Positions 8,725-17,407 of a stretch of DNA of 64,000 bases are shown here, in pieces. This DNA is from Maribacter_C sp947494565 (GTDB taxonomy: Bacteria > Bacteroidota > Bacteroidia > Flavobacteriales > Flavobacteriaceae): assembly GCF_047345415.1 (NCBI RefSeq), contig NZ_JBLFEP010000003.1, positions 682,001-746,000 on the forward strand, read 5' to 3'. A program made the position numbers and the translations under genes. Under the pieces are notes generated by a model that was given only the letters and a program-made list of their open reading frames with translations, ran no database searches and was not told where the DNA came from. Positions within the stretch are counted from its first letter, which is position 1. Each line of letters starts with the position of its first letter.

Positions 8725-9740
8725 TCCTTCTTTTTTACTGTTGTCGCGTTTAAATCAATGGATAAGTTGACGTCATATGCGGTTTCCGTTTCCTTGATTT
8801 CCAATCGGTGGGAATCAGGATATAATAGGTTTAAGCGCCTCTTGACATTGGCAAGCCCCAATCCTTTTCGTTCTGAGGCTAAGCTGCCTGAAGGTTTCGA
8901 ATTGTGTATTAGAAATTGAAGCGTCGCATTTTTCAAGGAGGCGGTAATATCGATATTACTCTGCTCATTGGTGCTTCGAGCGCCATGCTTCACTGCATTT
9001 TCGACAAAAGGGATGAGCAACATAGGAGCAATTCTTAGCTGCAACAAATCACCTTTAATTAAGAATTCAATCGTACAACGGGCACTCAATCTTTTTTCTT
9101 CAAGTAACAAATAATTCTCTATAAACTCAAGCTCTTCTTTTAATAGCACTGTATTTTTCTTGGAACTCTCTAACTGATAACGCAGTAGTTCAGAGAGCTG
9201 CATGACAAGATCTGGGGTTTCCGGCGATTGCTGCCTTGAAAGGGAATAAATACTGTTCAACGAATTAAACAAAAAATGAGGATTCACCTGTTCTTTTAAA
9301 TAGGTAAGTTCTATCTCCCTTTGTAATTTTTCTTTCTCGGCATTTTCCCTTTGGATGATTAAATTTCTTCTTAAAAAAAAGGCGGCCATACCGGTTCCAG
9401 TCGTATAAATTAAAAAGAAAAACATTTTATAGACACCTACCCAGCTCCCGGTGATACTATTATACCCCTTTAAATAAGAGCTTAAAAAGACAATTCCAAT
9501 TAGCAGCACCCCATATACCTCATATCTTTTTCTATCATAAAAAAAGGGGATCAAAATAAAATGATTCACCCAAATAACCCCCATAATCGCTACCGCATAC
9601 CCCAGTTGCCATAGAATAAAAGTATAGTCGTTATCGTAATTGTCCTTGAATAACCAACTACCCAAAATCTCAAGCATAGCTACCAATAAAAAGGCGCCTA
9701 CATTTATGAGGATGGTATTTTTCAATGACTTTTTAAACAT
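8721..9740 (-). CDS. Sensor histidine kinase, LytS/YehU-like
   Basis: 339 residues. Four hydrophobic segments fill the first ~130 residues (for example LINVGAFLLVAMLEILGSW and MFFFLIYTTGTGMAAFFL). A short linker and the His_kinase domain follow, with the phospho-acceptor His in EQVNPHFLFNSLNSIYSL, and an HATPase domain with the G box GLGLANVKRRLNLLYP. It lacks a PAS or extracellular sensor domain, so the signal is probably sensed in the membrane. Overlaps the LytTR regulator downstream by 4 bp; the two form a two-component system. Confidence 0.93.
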   Translation of the reverse strand: MFKKSLKNTILINVGAFLLVAMLEILGSWLFKDNYDNDYTFILWQLGYAVAIMGVIWVNHFILIPFFYDRKRYEVYGVLLIGIVFLSSYLKGYNSITGSWVGVYKMFFFLIYTTGTGMAAFFLRRNLIIQRENAEKEKLQREIELTYLKEQVNPHFLFNSLNSIYSLSRQQSPETPDLVMQLSELLRYQLESSKKNTVLLKEELEFIENYLLLEEKRLSARCTIEFLIKGDLLQLRIAPMLLIPFVENAVKHGARSTNEQSNIDITASLKNATLQFLIHNSKPSGSLASERKGLGLANVKRRLNLLYPDSHRLEIKETETAYDVNLSIDLNATTVKKKE

Positions 9741-9815
9741 AAGATGATGTACTAGCTACTAAAGATACGATCCCTAACTATAAATCGTCTTGATTTCTTA
9801 CAAAAGGGGTATATC

Positions 9816-9838
9816 AATGACGAAATGGTTTTGTCATT
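9816..9838. promoter_or_regulatory. Inverted repeat in divergent promoter region
   Basis: AATGAC (9816-9821) and GTCATT (9833-9838) form a perfect inverted repeat with 11 bp between. It lies between the LytS gene and the serine hydrolase operon. It could be an operator for the neighbouring regulator. LytTR sites are normally direct repeats, so the link is weak. Confidence 0.25.
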
Positions 9839-9940
9839 TAATTCCGGTACTTATCCTGTTTAAACTAGTGCACATGAATCATTCAGTAATTTCATGCAAC
9901 CTTTAATTCATAGGGGGGTATCAAAAATTTGAAAAAAACG

Positions 9941-11131
9941 ATGAAAAACACGGCCGGATTGCTGCTTATAACACTTCTCATAATAACCTACAGTTGCTCG
10001 GCTCAACAGAGTGACGGTTCTGCACCGGAGGCTACGGCCGCCGAAACCACACGCTCATTTAGGGATATTCCATATCTTAGAGAAGCCATTATCGACCCAG
10101 CACCTGCCGATAGAAAAGATGGTATCCCCGTGGGCGAATTGGGTGTCGATGGTGGCGATAAATCCTTGATTCTTACGCTTGCCCAGGAGATAGCCGGTAA
10201 CAAATATGGTAATTTCGACAGCTTTCTTATTGCGCACAAAGGCAAGCTAATCTTTGAATCTTACTATAAGCGGGGCCGCATAAATCTACCCCATGCCCAG
10301 GCATCAGCCACTAAATCCTATACCAGCTTGGCGCTCGGTCGCGCTATCCAGATGGGTTATCTGACCATGGCCGATTTAGACAAGCCCCTGGTGAACTTTC
10401 TCAAAGATCTTGACCCTACAAAATTTGTAGCAGGTGTAGAGAAAATCACACTACACAAGGCACTAACGATGCGTTCAGGTATCGACATCAGTACCGAGCA
10501 GCGGGAGGAATTCGAGAAAAATCCAAATCAGCTAAATGGTCAGGGACAAGTGCAGACCTTTTTTGAGCATTCCACGCCTATTACCGAAGCATCTCAGGTT
10601 TTTGCATACAAAGACGACCCAAGGTTGGTTATGCAAGTCATAGAAGCTGTAGTTCCGGGGTCGGCGAAAGACTTTATAAAAAATGAACTTCTCGATAAAC
10701 TGGGCATAACGAATTATGCCTGGGAAACTGATAGTAATGGCCTGCCTAGGTCTGGAAGCACCACGAGCATGACATCACGCGATATGATCAAGTGGGGGAC
10801 TTTGGCCATCAATAAAGGCAAATGGAATGGCGAGCAACTAGTGTCTGCTGCCTTTTTAGCCAAAGCTACTAGTAAAATTGTTGATCAAAGTGAAGAATAT
10901 GACGACACCACCAAGGGAGTATCGGGCACGGCTTATGGTTATTTCTGGTGGCAGGCCGATTTTTCCGTTGGAGATAAAACCTACCTCAGTAAATCCGCTC
11001 GTGGTGGTAGCGGACAAAATATTTATGTCATCGAAGCGCTTGACCTGGTTGTTGTGACCACCACACATCGTCCCGTTGAGAACTCAGTAGCGGTGACAGC
11101 GACAAGAGTCCTACCTGCTTTTATAAAGTAA
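9941..11131 (+). CDS. Serine hydrolase, beta-lactamase/PBP fold (class C-like)
   Basis: 396 residues from ATG 9941; the frame opens earlier at a TTG (9929). Exported through a signal peptide ending near TYSCSAQQ, probably lipidated at the Cys. The SxxK motif is S122-A-T-K125. The YxN motif appears as Y223-K-D, and the third motif as RGGSGQN. Family members are esterases, peptidases or beta-lactam-like hydrolases; no lactamase role is implied. Its mature region is closely similar to the C-terminal half of the fused gene at 12465 (shared ESYYK-GRINLPH and LGRAIQMGYL), pointing to a local duplication. First gene of a three-gene run with short gaps. Confidence 0.88.
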   Translation: MKNTAGLLLITLLIITYSCSAQQSDGSAPEATAAETTRSFRDIPYLREAIIDPAPADRKDGIPVGELGVDGGDKSLILTLAQEIAGNKYGNFDSFLIAHKGKLIFESYYKRGRINLPHAQASATKSYTSLALGRAIQMGYLTMADLDKPLVNFLKDLDPTKFVAGVEKITLHKALTMRSGIDISTEQREEFEKNPNQLNGQGQVQTFFEHSTPITEASQVFAYKDDPRLVMQVIEAVVPGSAKDFIKNELLDKLGITNYAWETDSNGLPRSGSTTSMTSRDMIKWGTLAINKGKWNGEQLVSAAFLAKATSKIVDQSEEYDDTTKGVSGTAYGYFWWQADFSVGDKTYLSKSARGGSGQNIYVIEALDLVVVTTTHRPVENSVAVTATRVLPAFIK

Positions 11132-11142
11132 TAGCAGTCATT

Positions 11143-12408
11143 ATGAAAATTCAAACTATGAAAAACAGTATCACGGCTCTCCTGGCCCTATTTCTTTTTC
11201 TTGCCTGTAAAAATGAACTAAAAAAGGACACTTATTCCGAAAGTGCTTCAGGTCCAAAATATGAAACATATAACTATACCGGGTTTACCAAAGAGGAAAT
11301 TTACGGATTCCATCAACGCATTTATGAAGGAGGCAACTGGACGGAATATGGCGATTTGGAACGGTATTTTTATCTCAACTTCTCGCAAATTCAGAAACAC
11401 GCCCGTATACGCAGGGCGGACACAACAAGAATTCTTGAAGAACATCCCAGGGACGATGTGAAAAACTATATCACGTCGACCGATCTTAAAAAAGGGGGCG
11501 GACTCTCCTTAAACGACTATGTACAACAAGTAGAGGTCAATGGATTGATTATCATTCACCAAGGCAAAATTGTCTTTGAAGGCTATCCCAGAATGTTCCC
11601 GACCGATCTACATGTTAATTTTTTAATCACCCAAGTTTTTGTGAGTACCGCTGTCGCTATTTTAGAGGATCGCGGTTTAATCGATACGAGTAAACCCATT
11701 GATTATTATTTTGATACTCTTACCGGGTCAGGTTGGGAAGGGGTACCCATCATCGATATTCTTTCCATGAGCTCAGGAATAGACCGTGTGCCCTTGGAGA
11801 CCTATGAGGCAAGTTTTGACCCACTTCAAGACCTCGCTACGGCGAAAGCTGTCAAGCCTTCAGGTACGGAGTACCAGTTTTCGAATGCGGATGCGATGTT
11901 ATTGACCCTCCTTGTCGAAAAAATTAGTGGACTTACCTTCAGCGATTTTGTGGAACAGGAAATATGGAGTAGGATAGGGGCCGAATACAGTGCCCTCATT
12001 GGGCAAAATACCAATGGAACATCGCTCGCCTATCTCGATGGCATGTCAACAACGTTGCGGGACCTTGCCCGATTTGGGCTGGCATTTACACCTAGTGGCC
12101 GAAAGAGCGCCAATCCGATGATTTCCGATGCCCATTTGGTTAAAATTAGGGACGTCAACAAAAAGCTCGAAACCAAGTCACGGCATACAGGAGAATCCGT
12201 ATACCTCAGTTATCAATGGGGTGCGGTCTTTGAAGATGGCGACTTTTATAAAGGGGCACATGGGGGGCAAGGCCTTTATATCGCTCCTTCCAAAGATTTG
12301 GTTATCGCCTATTTCGGAACGTCCAATATAGATCGTGAAAGCAATCAACTGAATGTCATAGCGCGACAGCTTTCCAAATCCGGGCTGTTTGATTTGGAAT
12401 CACAATGA
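11143..12408 (+). CDS. Serine-hydrolase-fold lipoprotein lacking catalytic residues (probable pseudoenzyme)
   Basis: 421 residues; an alternative ATG at 11158. Lipid Cys22 in LFLFLACKNE. The fold is recognisable from LIIIHQGKIVFEGY, ILSMSSGID and the C-terminal GAHGGQGLYIAPSKDLVI. Where relatives have S-x-x-K, this protein reads L161-I-T-Q164. Where they have Y-x-N it reads F246-S-N248. The nucleophile, the general base Lys and the Tyr are therefore all replaced. The frame is intact and the HGG motif is kept, so it is probably a non-catalytic binding or regulatory partner rather than a decaying gene. It starts 11 bp after the preceding active paralogue. Confidence 0.82.
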   Translation: MKIQTMKNSITALLALFLFLACKNELKKDTYSESASGPKYETYNYTGFTKEEIYGFHQRIYEGGNWTEYGDLERYFYLNFSQIQKHARIRRADTTRILEEHPRDDVKNYITSTDLKKGGGLSLNDYVQQVEVNGLIIIHQGKIVFEGYPRMFPTDLHVNFLITQVFVSTAVAILEDRGLIDTSKPIDYYFDTLTGSGWEGVPIIDILSMSSGIDRVPLETYEASFDPLQDLATAKAVKPSGTEYQFSNADAMLLTLLVEKISGLTFSDFVEQEIWSRIGAEYSALIGQNTNGTSLAYLDGMSTTLRDLARFGLAFTPSGRKSANPMISDAHLVKIRDVNKKLETKSRHTGESVYLSYQWGAVFEDGDFYKGAHGGQGLYIAPSKDLVIAYFGTSNIDRESNQLNVIARQLSKSGLFDLESQ

Positions 12409-12464
12409 CCTAGAACCTAAAGAATAATCATATACACTTTTTATCACCAATTCAAAAAGAAAAA

Positions 12465-14462
12465 ATGAACGTAATTAAACTAGTAGTACTGTCTTTCACC
12501 ATGTTGACAACCATCGCTTTCGCGCAGGAAAATAGGACAACGGAATTGACATCGAATAGGGAAGGATCCTCCTTGGAATCACCGCAAATTCGTGTCGTCC
12601 CCATTAAAGATTCGAAGACCGAAAGAAACTATGAATTGTATATTGAGCTGCCTGAAGACTATGTGGAGAACCAAAACAAAACGTATCCGGTCCTTTATTA
12701 TACCGATGCTACGTGGCATCGTGAAATGCTATCCGCACGCCAGGAGTACCTCCTTGAAGAGGTTATCCTTGTTGGAATTTCTTGGCAATTGGATATAAGT
12801 GACGACCTAAAAAAAGAAGTAGGACCGCATGCGAGTCGGTTTCGTGATTACTCGATAAGCAAACACAGCAATCCGGAAATTCAAACAAAGTATCAATTTG
12901 GGCAAGCTAGAGAACATCTGGATTTCATTCGTAAGGATGTCCTAACCTATGTGGATGCGACCTATCGTACCGACCCGAACAGTCGCACGTATTTTGGATA
13001 CTCGTTGAGTGGCGAATTTGGTGCCTATATACTACTGGCGCAACCGGATACCTTTAACAATTATATTATGGGTAGTCCCACCGTTCGAGGTGAAATGGAG
13101 AATTTAGCTGAGCTTCATTCGAAAATTGGACCTTTCGATGCGTCAAATGGAGATTCGAGCCTGAAGGCCAATGTTTTCATTGCGTATGGCTCCTTAGAAG
13201 ACGAAGAAAGGGTGGTTGAACCGATCGAAGCCTTTGTTAAATTATTGAATGATCGAAGAGATGACGGTTTGTCCGTAACAAAAAAAGTAATCGAAGGGAG
13301 TCATCAAACGGCGTTTCCATCGACCGCAGTTAGCAGCACCACTTGGTTGTCTTCCGTGATGACCCCTATTTCGAACTATGGCAAAGAGGTCTCATTTTGG
13401 TCTATTCCGCATCTGAATAATGCCTATATCAGCACTACACCGGAGGATAGAAAAGATGGAATATCGGTAGATACCCTAGCGGTACAGGACAATGACGAAA
13501 AGGCTATCCTGAAGGTATCCCAAGAGATTTTTGAAGGTGCCTATGGAAGCTATGATGCCCTGCTCATTTCACACCAAAACAAATTGGTTTTTGAATCCTA
13601 TTATAAAAAAGGGCGTATCAACTTGCCTCATGGGCAAGCATCAGCCGTAAAAGCCTATACCAGTTTGGTTCTGGGTAGAGCGATTCAAATGGGATACCTA
13701 TCCATGGAAGATTTGCACAAACCTTTGATCAGTTTCCTAAAAGAGGTCGATCCTAAAAAAATGACCGATGGGGCCGAAAAAATCACACTTCACAAGGCTT
13801 TGACCATGCATGGAGGACTGGCTATAGATGAGGATAGTTGGAAAGAAATTGAGAAAGATACCGCTCGATTAAGAGGCCAAGGGCTGGTTCAAACGCTTTT
13901 GGAGCAAAGTGAACCAATAACCGCGGAGTCTCAAACCTATTTGTACGGGAATTTTAATCCCATGCTGGTGATGACGGTTATTGATGCCGTTGTCCCAGGA
14001 ACGGCCGAGGACTTTATTAAAACCGAGCTATTGGATAAACTCGGTATTGCAGATTATACGTGGGCAAATCATACCAGCGGTTTACCGGAAGCGGGGTGGC
14101 GCGTAAGTATGTTATCGCGTGACATGCTCAAATTAGGCAATTTGGTGCTTAACGGAGGGAAGCTAAATGGCGAGCAGCTTATTTCTGCAGCGTATCTTGA
14201 CAAAGCCACCAGCGGTATAGTAAAACCTACTCAAGATTGGATGCCCAAAGACTATCGGTATGGTTATTTTTGGTATCAAACCCAAGTACAAGTGGGTGAT
14301 AAAAGTTATGACGCAACCTTTGCTTGGGGAGGTGGTGGACAACGGGTCATCGTGGTAGAGGACCTCGATTTAACCCTTGTAATTTCAGGTCATGATGGGG
14401 AAGATGATAAAATCATGACCCAAATTTCCGAAATCGTAATCCCTGCCTTTGTAAAATCATAA
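12465..14462 (+). CDS. Fusion protein: esterase D-like alpha/beta hydrolase plus beta-lactamase-fold serine hydrolase
   Basis: 665 residues with a signal peptide (MNVIKLVVLSFTMLTTIAFAQ). Residues ~40-300 are an esterase-D/IroE-like domain: YELYIELPEDY, nucleophile elbow FGYSLSGEFG with Ser180, and a late His280 in EGSHQTAFP. Residues ~320-665 are a class-C-type serine hydrolase with S393-A-V-K396, Y494-G-N496 and WGGGGQ. This half is paralogous to the protein at 9941-11131 (ESYYKKGRINLPHGQASAVK). Both active sites look intact. The two halves probably act on the same envelope substrate, for example an acylated peptide or sugar; this is inference. Third gene of the serine hydrolase run. Confidence 0.88.
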   Translation: MNVIKLVVLSFTMLTTIAFAQENRTTELTSNREGSSLESPQIRVVPIKDSKTERNYELYIELPEDYVENQNKTYPVLYYTDATWHREMLSARQEYLLEEVILVGISWQLDISDDLKKEVGPHASRFRDYSISKHSNPEIQTKYQFGQAREHLDFIRKDVLTYVDATYRTDPNSRTYFGYSLSGEFGAYILLAQPDTFNNYIMGSPTVRGEMENLAELHSKIGPFDASNGDSSLKANVFIAYGSLEDEERVVEPIEAFVKLLNDRRDDGLSVTKKVIEGSHQTAFPSTAVSSTTWLSSVMTPISNYGKEVSFWSIPHLNNAYISTTPEDRKDGISVDTLAVQDNDEKAILKVSQEIFEGAYGSYDALLISHQNKLVFESYYKKGRINLPHGQASAVKAYTSLVLGRAIQMGYLSMEDLHKPLISFLKEVDPKKMTDGAEKITLHKALTMHGGLAIDEDSWKEIEKDTARLRGQGLVQTLLEQSEPITAESQTYLYGNFNPMLVMTVIDAVVPGTAEDFIKTELLDKLGIADYTWANHTSGLPEAGWRVSMLSRDMLKLGNLVLNGGKLNGEQLISAAYLDKATSGIVKPTQDWMPKDYRYGYFWYQTQVQVGDKSYDATFAWGGGGQRVIVVEDLDLTLVISGHDGEDDKIMTQISEIVIPAFVKS

Positions 14463-14660
14463 TTCCTGTAAAACAAGTGACCACTACACAGCTGTGATGC
14501 GAGCGGACCGGGAAAGCTATCAGGAGTAGGGAAAGGTAATGACTACCCCCGCAGGCAGGCGTGTGGAATGAAATTATAGAAATACACCTCATTAATTATG
14601 AGGGAGCTATAACTATATTCAACTTAGGTTAATAACAATCATGTGATTGTCAAATCCTTG
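14463..14660. other. Intergenic region with a possible repeat remnant
   Basis: Holds a short match (aggcgtgtggaatg, near 14556) to the 3' tail of the dispersed repeat seen at 24592 and 29149. Nothing else is recognisable before the promoter motif that starts at 14661. Confidence 0.25.
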
Positions 14661-14721
14661 TTTTTTACTAAAACTACATTGATTTTTACCCATTAGAGCC
14701 CTTGTCGTCTACCTATATTTG
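14661..14721 (+). promoter_or_regulatory. AraC-type operator and -7 promoter box for the SDR operon
   Basis: TTTTTTACTAAAAC (14661-14674) is followed 21 bp downstream by a second half site ATTTTTACC (about 14682-14690). A consensus -7 box TATATTTG lies at 14714-14721. The same arrangement, with the same 39 bp between the first half site and the -7 box, is found at 17320-17380. Direct half sites two helical turns apart are typical of AraC-family operators, and an AraC gene lies in this operon. Confidence 0.6.
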
Positions 14722-14776
14722 TACTTTAAAATGAAGAAATACGATAAACATTCGTAAAGCAATTAAAGGGATATTG

Positions 14777-15583
14777 ATGAGTAAAACCATATTAATAACA
14801 GGAAGTACGGATGGAATTGGAAAATTAACAGCGATAAAACTGGCTGAGGATGGACATGCAATTTATGTTCACGGAAGAACTAAAGAAAAAGTACAAGCTG
14901 TAATTTTAGAGCTAAAAAAAGTTTCCGGAAATGAAAATATAGATGGGTTTGTTGCCGATTTTTCTAATCTAGATGAGGTGAAACAAATGACCAAGAATAT
15001 AGCAAAAAAGGTTTCTCAAATAGATGTGTTAATTAATAATGCGGGAGTTTTTAAAACTGCAGCAACTAGCGAATTTGGAGACTTTGATATTCGACTAGTC
15101 GTTAATTATTTTGCCCCTTATGTTTTAACCAATGCTTTACTTCCAATAGTAAAAAAATCGCAAGCGCCACGTATTATAAATTTAAGTTCGGCGGCACAAG
15201 CGCATGTTACGAACGAGATGCTCGCTGGGGTTGGGCATACGAATACTAGTGAAGCCTATGCGCAAAGTAAACTAGCATTGACGATGTGGAGTTTTGCTTT
15301 CGCTAAGGCAAACCCGAGAATTAGTACGATTGCGGTAAACCCGGGCTCCTTATTAAATACAAAAATGGCAAATGAAGCCTATGGGCAACATTGGTCGCCA
15401 GCATCGAAGGGTGCCGATATTTTGTATGATCTAGCGGTTTCAGACGTATATGAAGGTGTCACAGGTACCTATTTTGATAATGATAAAGGCAATCCAAAAG
15501 GCGACTTTGCCAAGGCGCATCCAGATGCTTATGATGAAGGATTAATTTCGAAGTTGATTAAAAAAACGAAAGAAATCATTTGA
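14777..15583 (+). CDS. SDR family oxidoreductase
   Basis: 268 residues from ATG 14777 (a TTG lies one codon earlier). It has the nucleotide-binding TGSTDGIG near the N-terminus, NNAG in VLINNAGVF, catalytic Ser in INLSSAAQ and Tyr-x-x-x-Lys in EAYAQSKLAL. It is a classical NAD(P)-dependent short-chain dehydrogenase; the C-terminus lacks features that would fix the substrate. First gene of an operon with a DUF4437 protein and an AraC regulator: the next gene starts 11 bp after its stop. Confidence 0.9.
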   Translation: MSKTILITGSTDGIGKLTAIKLAEDGHAIYVHGRTKEKVQAVILELKKVSGNENIDGFVADFSNLDEVKQMTKNIAKKVSQIDVLINNAGVFKTAATSEFGDFDIRLVVNYFAPYVLTNALLPIVKKSQAPRIINLSSAAQAHVTNEMLAGVGHTNTSEAYAQSKLALTMWSFAFAKANPRISTIAVNPGSLLNTKMANEAYGQHWSPASKGADILYDLAVSDVYEGVTGTYFDNDKGNPKGDFAKAHPDAYDEGLISKLIKKTKEII

Positions 15584-15594
15584 CTAGTAAATCA

Positions 15595-16446
15595 ATGAAG
15601 AAAATAATCATGTACATAGTGGTACTAGTTACTTTAGTCCAATGCAAATCCCCTAATAATGATGCACGAATAGTGGAACAAGCAACAAATAAAGTGGTTT
15701 TAAGTTCTGAAATTGATTGGGAGCCTTTAAACCCTGCCCGTGGAGATAATAGTCCTAAAGCTGCTACAATTTGGGGAAATCGAAAAGGAAAAGTACCTAC
15801 AGGTTTTCTTGCAAAATTTAAAGATGGGTTTTCTTCACCACCACATATACATAACGTATCATATCGTGCGCTAGTTATTAGTGGACAAATTCATAATGAT
15901 GACGCTAATGCCGATGAAATGTGGATGCCTGTCGGGTCTTTCTGGACTCAGCCAGCTGGAGCACCACATATCACCTCTGCAAAAGGAGCTGAAAATATAG
16001 CTTATGTAGAAATAGATAACGGACCTTATTTGGTGAAACCGATAACGGAAGCTTTCGATAGTGGCGAAAGACCTGTAAACATTGATGTGTCCAATATAGT
16101 TTGGCTAGGTGCCGATAGAACTTCGGTTATTGAAAAAACAAAAGATGTTAAAAATGATGCAAAAGTTACTTTTCTTTGGGAGAAAAATGGAATACGAGGC
16201 AATCTTATTAAATTGCCAAAAGGCTTCAAAGGGGTGATTACAAGTACTGGTTCTATTTTTCATGCCATAGTTATTCAAAATAAGCTAGCATACCAAGAAC
16301 CAAACAGTAAAGATGCTAAAGAATTGGACCCAGGAAGTTATTTCTATTCAGAAGGAAAGTCGAAGCATCAATTATCTGTAGATCCTAAAAGGGAATGCCT
16401 TCTGTATATCAGAACAAATAACGATTATAAGGTTGTTTCAGAATAA
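15595..16446 (+). CDS. DUF4437 domain-containing lipoprotein (double cupin)
   Basis: 283 residues from ATG 15595; the longer frame opens at a TTG overlapping the SDR stop. Signal peptide with lipobox ending in VTLVQCKSP. Two cupin-like halves are visible. The first has PPHIHNVSYRALVISGQIHN and GSFWTQPAGAPHIT, with metal-ligand-like His residues. The second has ITSTGSIFHAIVIQ and SYFYSEGKSKHQL. DUF4437 proteins are small exported cupins of unknown reaction. Between an SDR and its AraC regulator, it likely belongs to the same pathway. Confidence 0.85.
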   Translation: MKKIIMYIVVLVTLVQCKSPNNDARIVEQATNKVVLSSEIDWEPLNPARGDNSPKAATIWGNRKGKVPTGFLAKFKDGFSSPPHIHNVSYRALVISGQIHNDDANADEMWMPVGSFWTQPAGAPHITSAKGAENIAYVEIDNGPYLVKPITEAFDSGERPVNIDVSNIVWLGADRTSVIEKTKDVKNDAKVTFLWEKNGIRGNLIKLPKGFKGVITSTGSIFHAIVIQNKLAYQEPNSKDAKELDPGSYFYSEGKSKHQLSVDPKRECLLYIRTNNDYKVVSE

Positions 16447-16451
16447 AAAAA

Positions 16452-17306
16452 GTGCCTAGAACCATATTCGAAAATATCGTAATCAAAAAGTTTGAAGAAG
16501 TAACAGCACTAGCTTTTTGTCAATACACACCCATACGGTTTTTTGAAATACTGTTTATTGAAAAAGGTTCTGGTACACTAATTATAAATAATCATCGCGT
16601 TAACTATGATGACAATCAAATTTTTATTTTAATACCTGGCGACCAGTATAATTTTGAAATAGAAACACCGACAACGGTCTCGGCTGTCAAATTCCTCAAT
16701 AGTTTTTTTGGTGATATGTTATCCGATGAAAATAAGGCGGAACGCAAGCAATGGTTTAAAAAAATCGAAACGATATTGCACGGCGCAGATAGAACCGCTC
16801 ATTTGGATTTTCATTCCAAAACTGATGAAAGTAGTATTCTTTCGTTATTCAGGGTGCTATGCAACGAGTATAATGATGAAAGTTTAAAAAGTGAAACCAT
16901 CTTAAAATCCGCATTACATTCCATACTTCACATCATATCCAGAAACGTAGGCTTTGTTTCAACCGATAGTGAGGATTCCAGAATACAGGGCATTATTAAT
17001 TACATCCATTATCATGTTCATGATTCTGAAAAACTCTCAAAGAAAGAGTTGTCCAACCAATTTCATATTTCAGAAAACTATATTAGTCAATACTTTAAAG
17101 ATAAAATGGGCATTGGGTTAAAAAAATACATCCTCCATTACAAATTAAAGTTGGCCGAAACACGTTTGAAATACACCAATTCAACAGTCTCGGAAATTGC
17201 TCACGAATTAGGGTTTACGGATAGTAGTCATCTGGATAAAACTTTTGTGGTATACAAAGGAATGACTGCAAAAAGCTACCAAGCCCACCTAAAAGGCTCT
17301 CAATAG
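16452..17306 (+). CDS. AraC family transcriptional regulator (cupin sensor)
   Basis: 284 residues, starting at GTG 16452, 5 bp after the preceding stop; no in-frame ATG lies near. The N-terminal cupin-like ligand domain (about 20-95) has FFEILFIEKGSGTLIINN and ILIPGDQYNFEI. The C-terminal AraC domain (about 185-280) has LSNQFHISENYISQYFKDKM and IAHELGFTDSSHLDKTF. It is probably soluble and cytoplasmic. It most likely binds the matched sites at 14661 and 17320, which would place its own operon and the next one under its control. Confidence 0.9.
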   Translation: MPRTIFENIVIKKFEEVTALAFCQYTPIRFFEILFIEKGSGTLIINNHRVNYDDNQIFILIPGDQYNFEIETPTTVSAVKFLNSFFGDMLSDENKAERKQWFKKIETILHGADRTAHLDFHSKTDESSILSLFRVLCNEYNDESLKSETILKSALHSILHIISRNVGFVSTDSEDSRIQGIINYIHYHVHDSEKLSKKELSNQFHISENYISQYFKDKMGIGLKKYILHYKLKLAETRLKYTNSTVSEIAHELGFTDSSHLDKTFVVYKGMTAKSYQAHLKGSQ

Positions 17307-17319
17307 TATCTTTCCCTCG

Positions 17320-17380
17320 TTTTTTACTAAAACCTCATATTTTCTTACCAAAGCAAGCCCTAGATCCTAGGGTAAATTTG
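17320..17380 (+). promoter_or_regulatory. AraC-type operator and -7 promoter box for the NTF2/ECH/2OG operon
   Basis: TTTTTTACTAAAAC (17320-17333) is identical to the site at 14661. A diverged half site TTCTTACCAAA sits 21 bp on, and a consensus -7 box TAAATTTG lies at 17373-17380, exactly 39 bp after the first half site. It is 28 bp upstream of the ATG at 17408. Confidence 0.6.
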
Positions 17381-17407
17381 CGGTATAATTTTAAAACAAA
17401 AGTTATA

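Noticed and set aside
9941..14462. Beta-lactamase resistance genes
   Set aside because: The fold is shared by many esterases and peptidases; one member lacks the active site and no lactamase-specific residues were seen.
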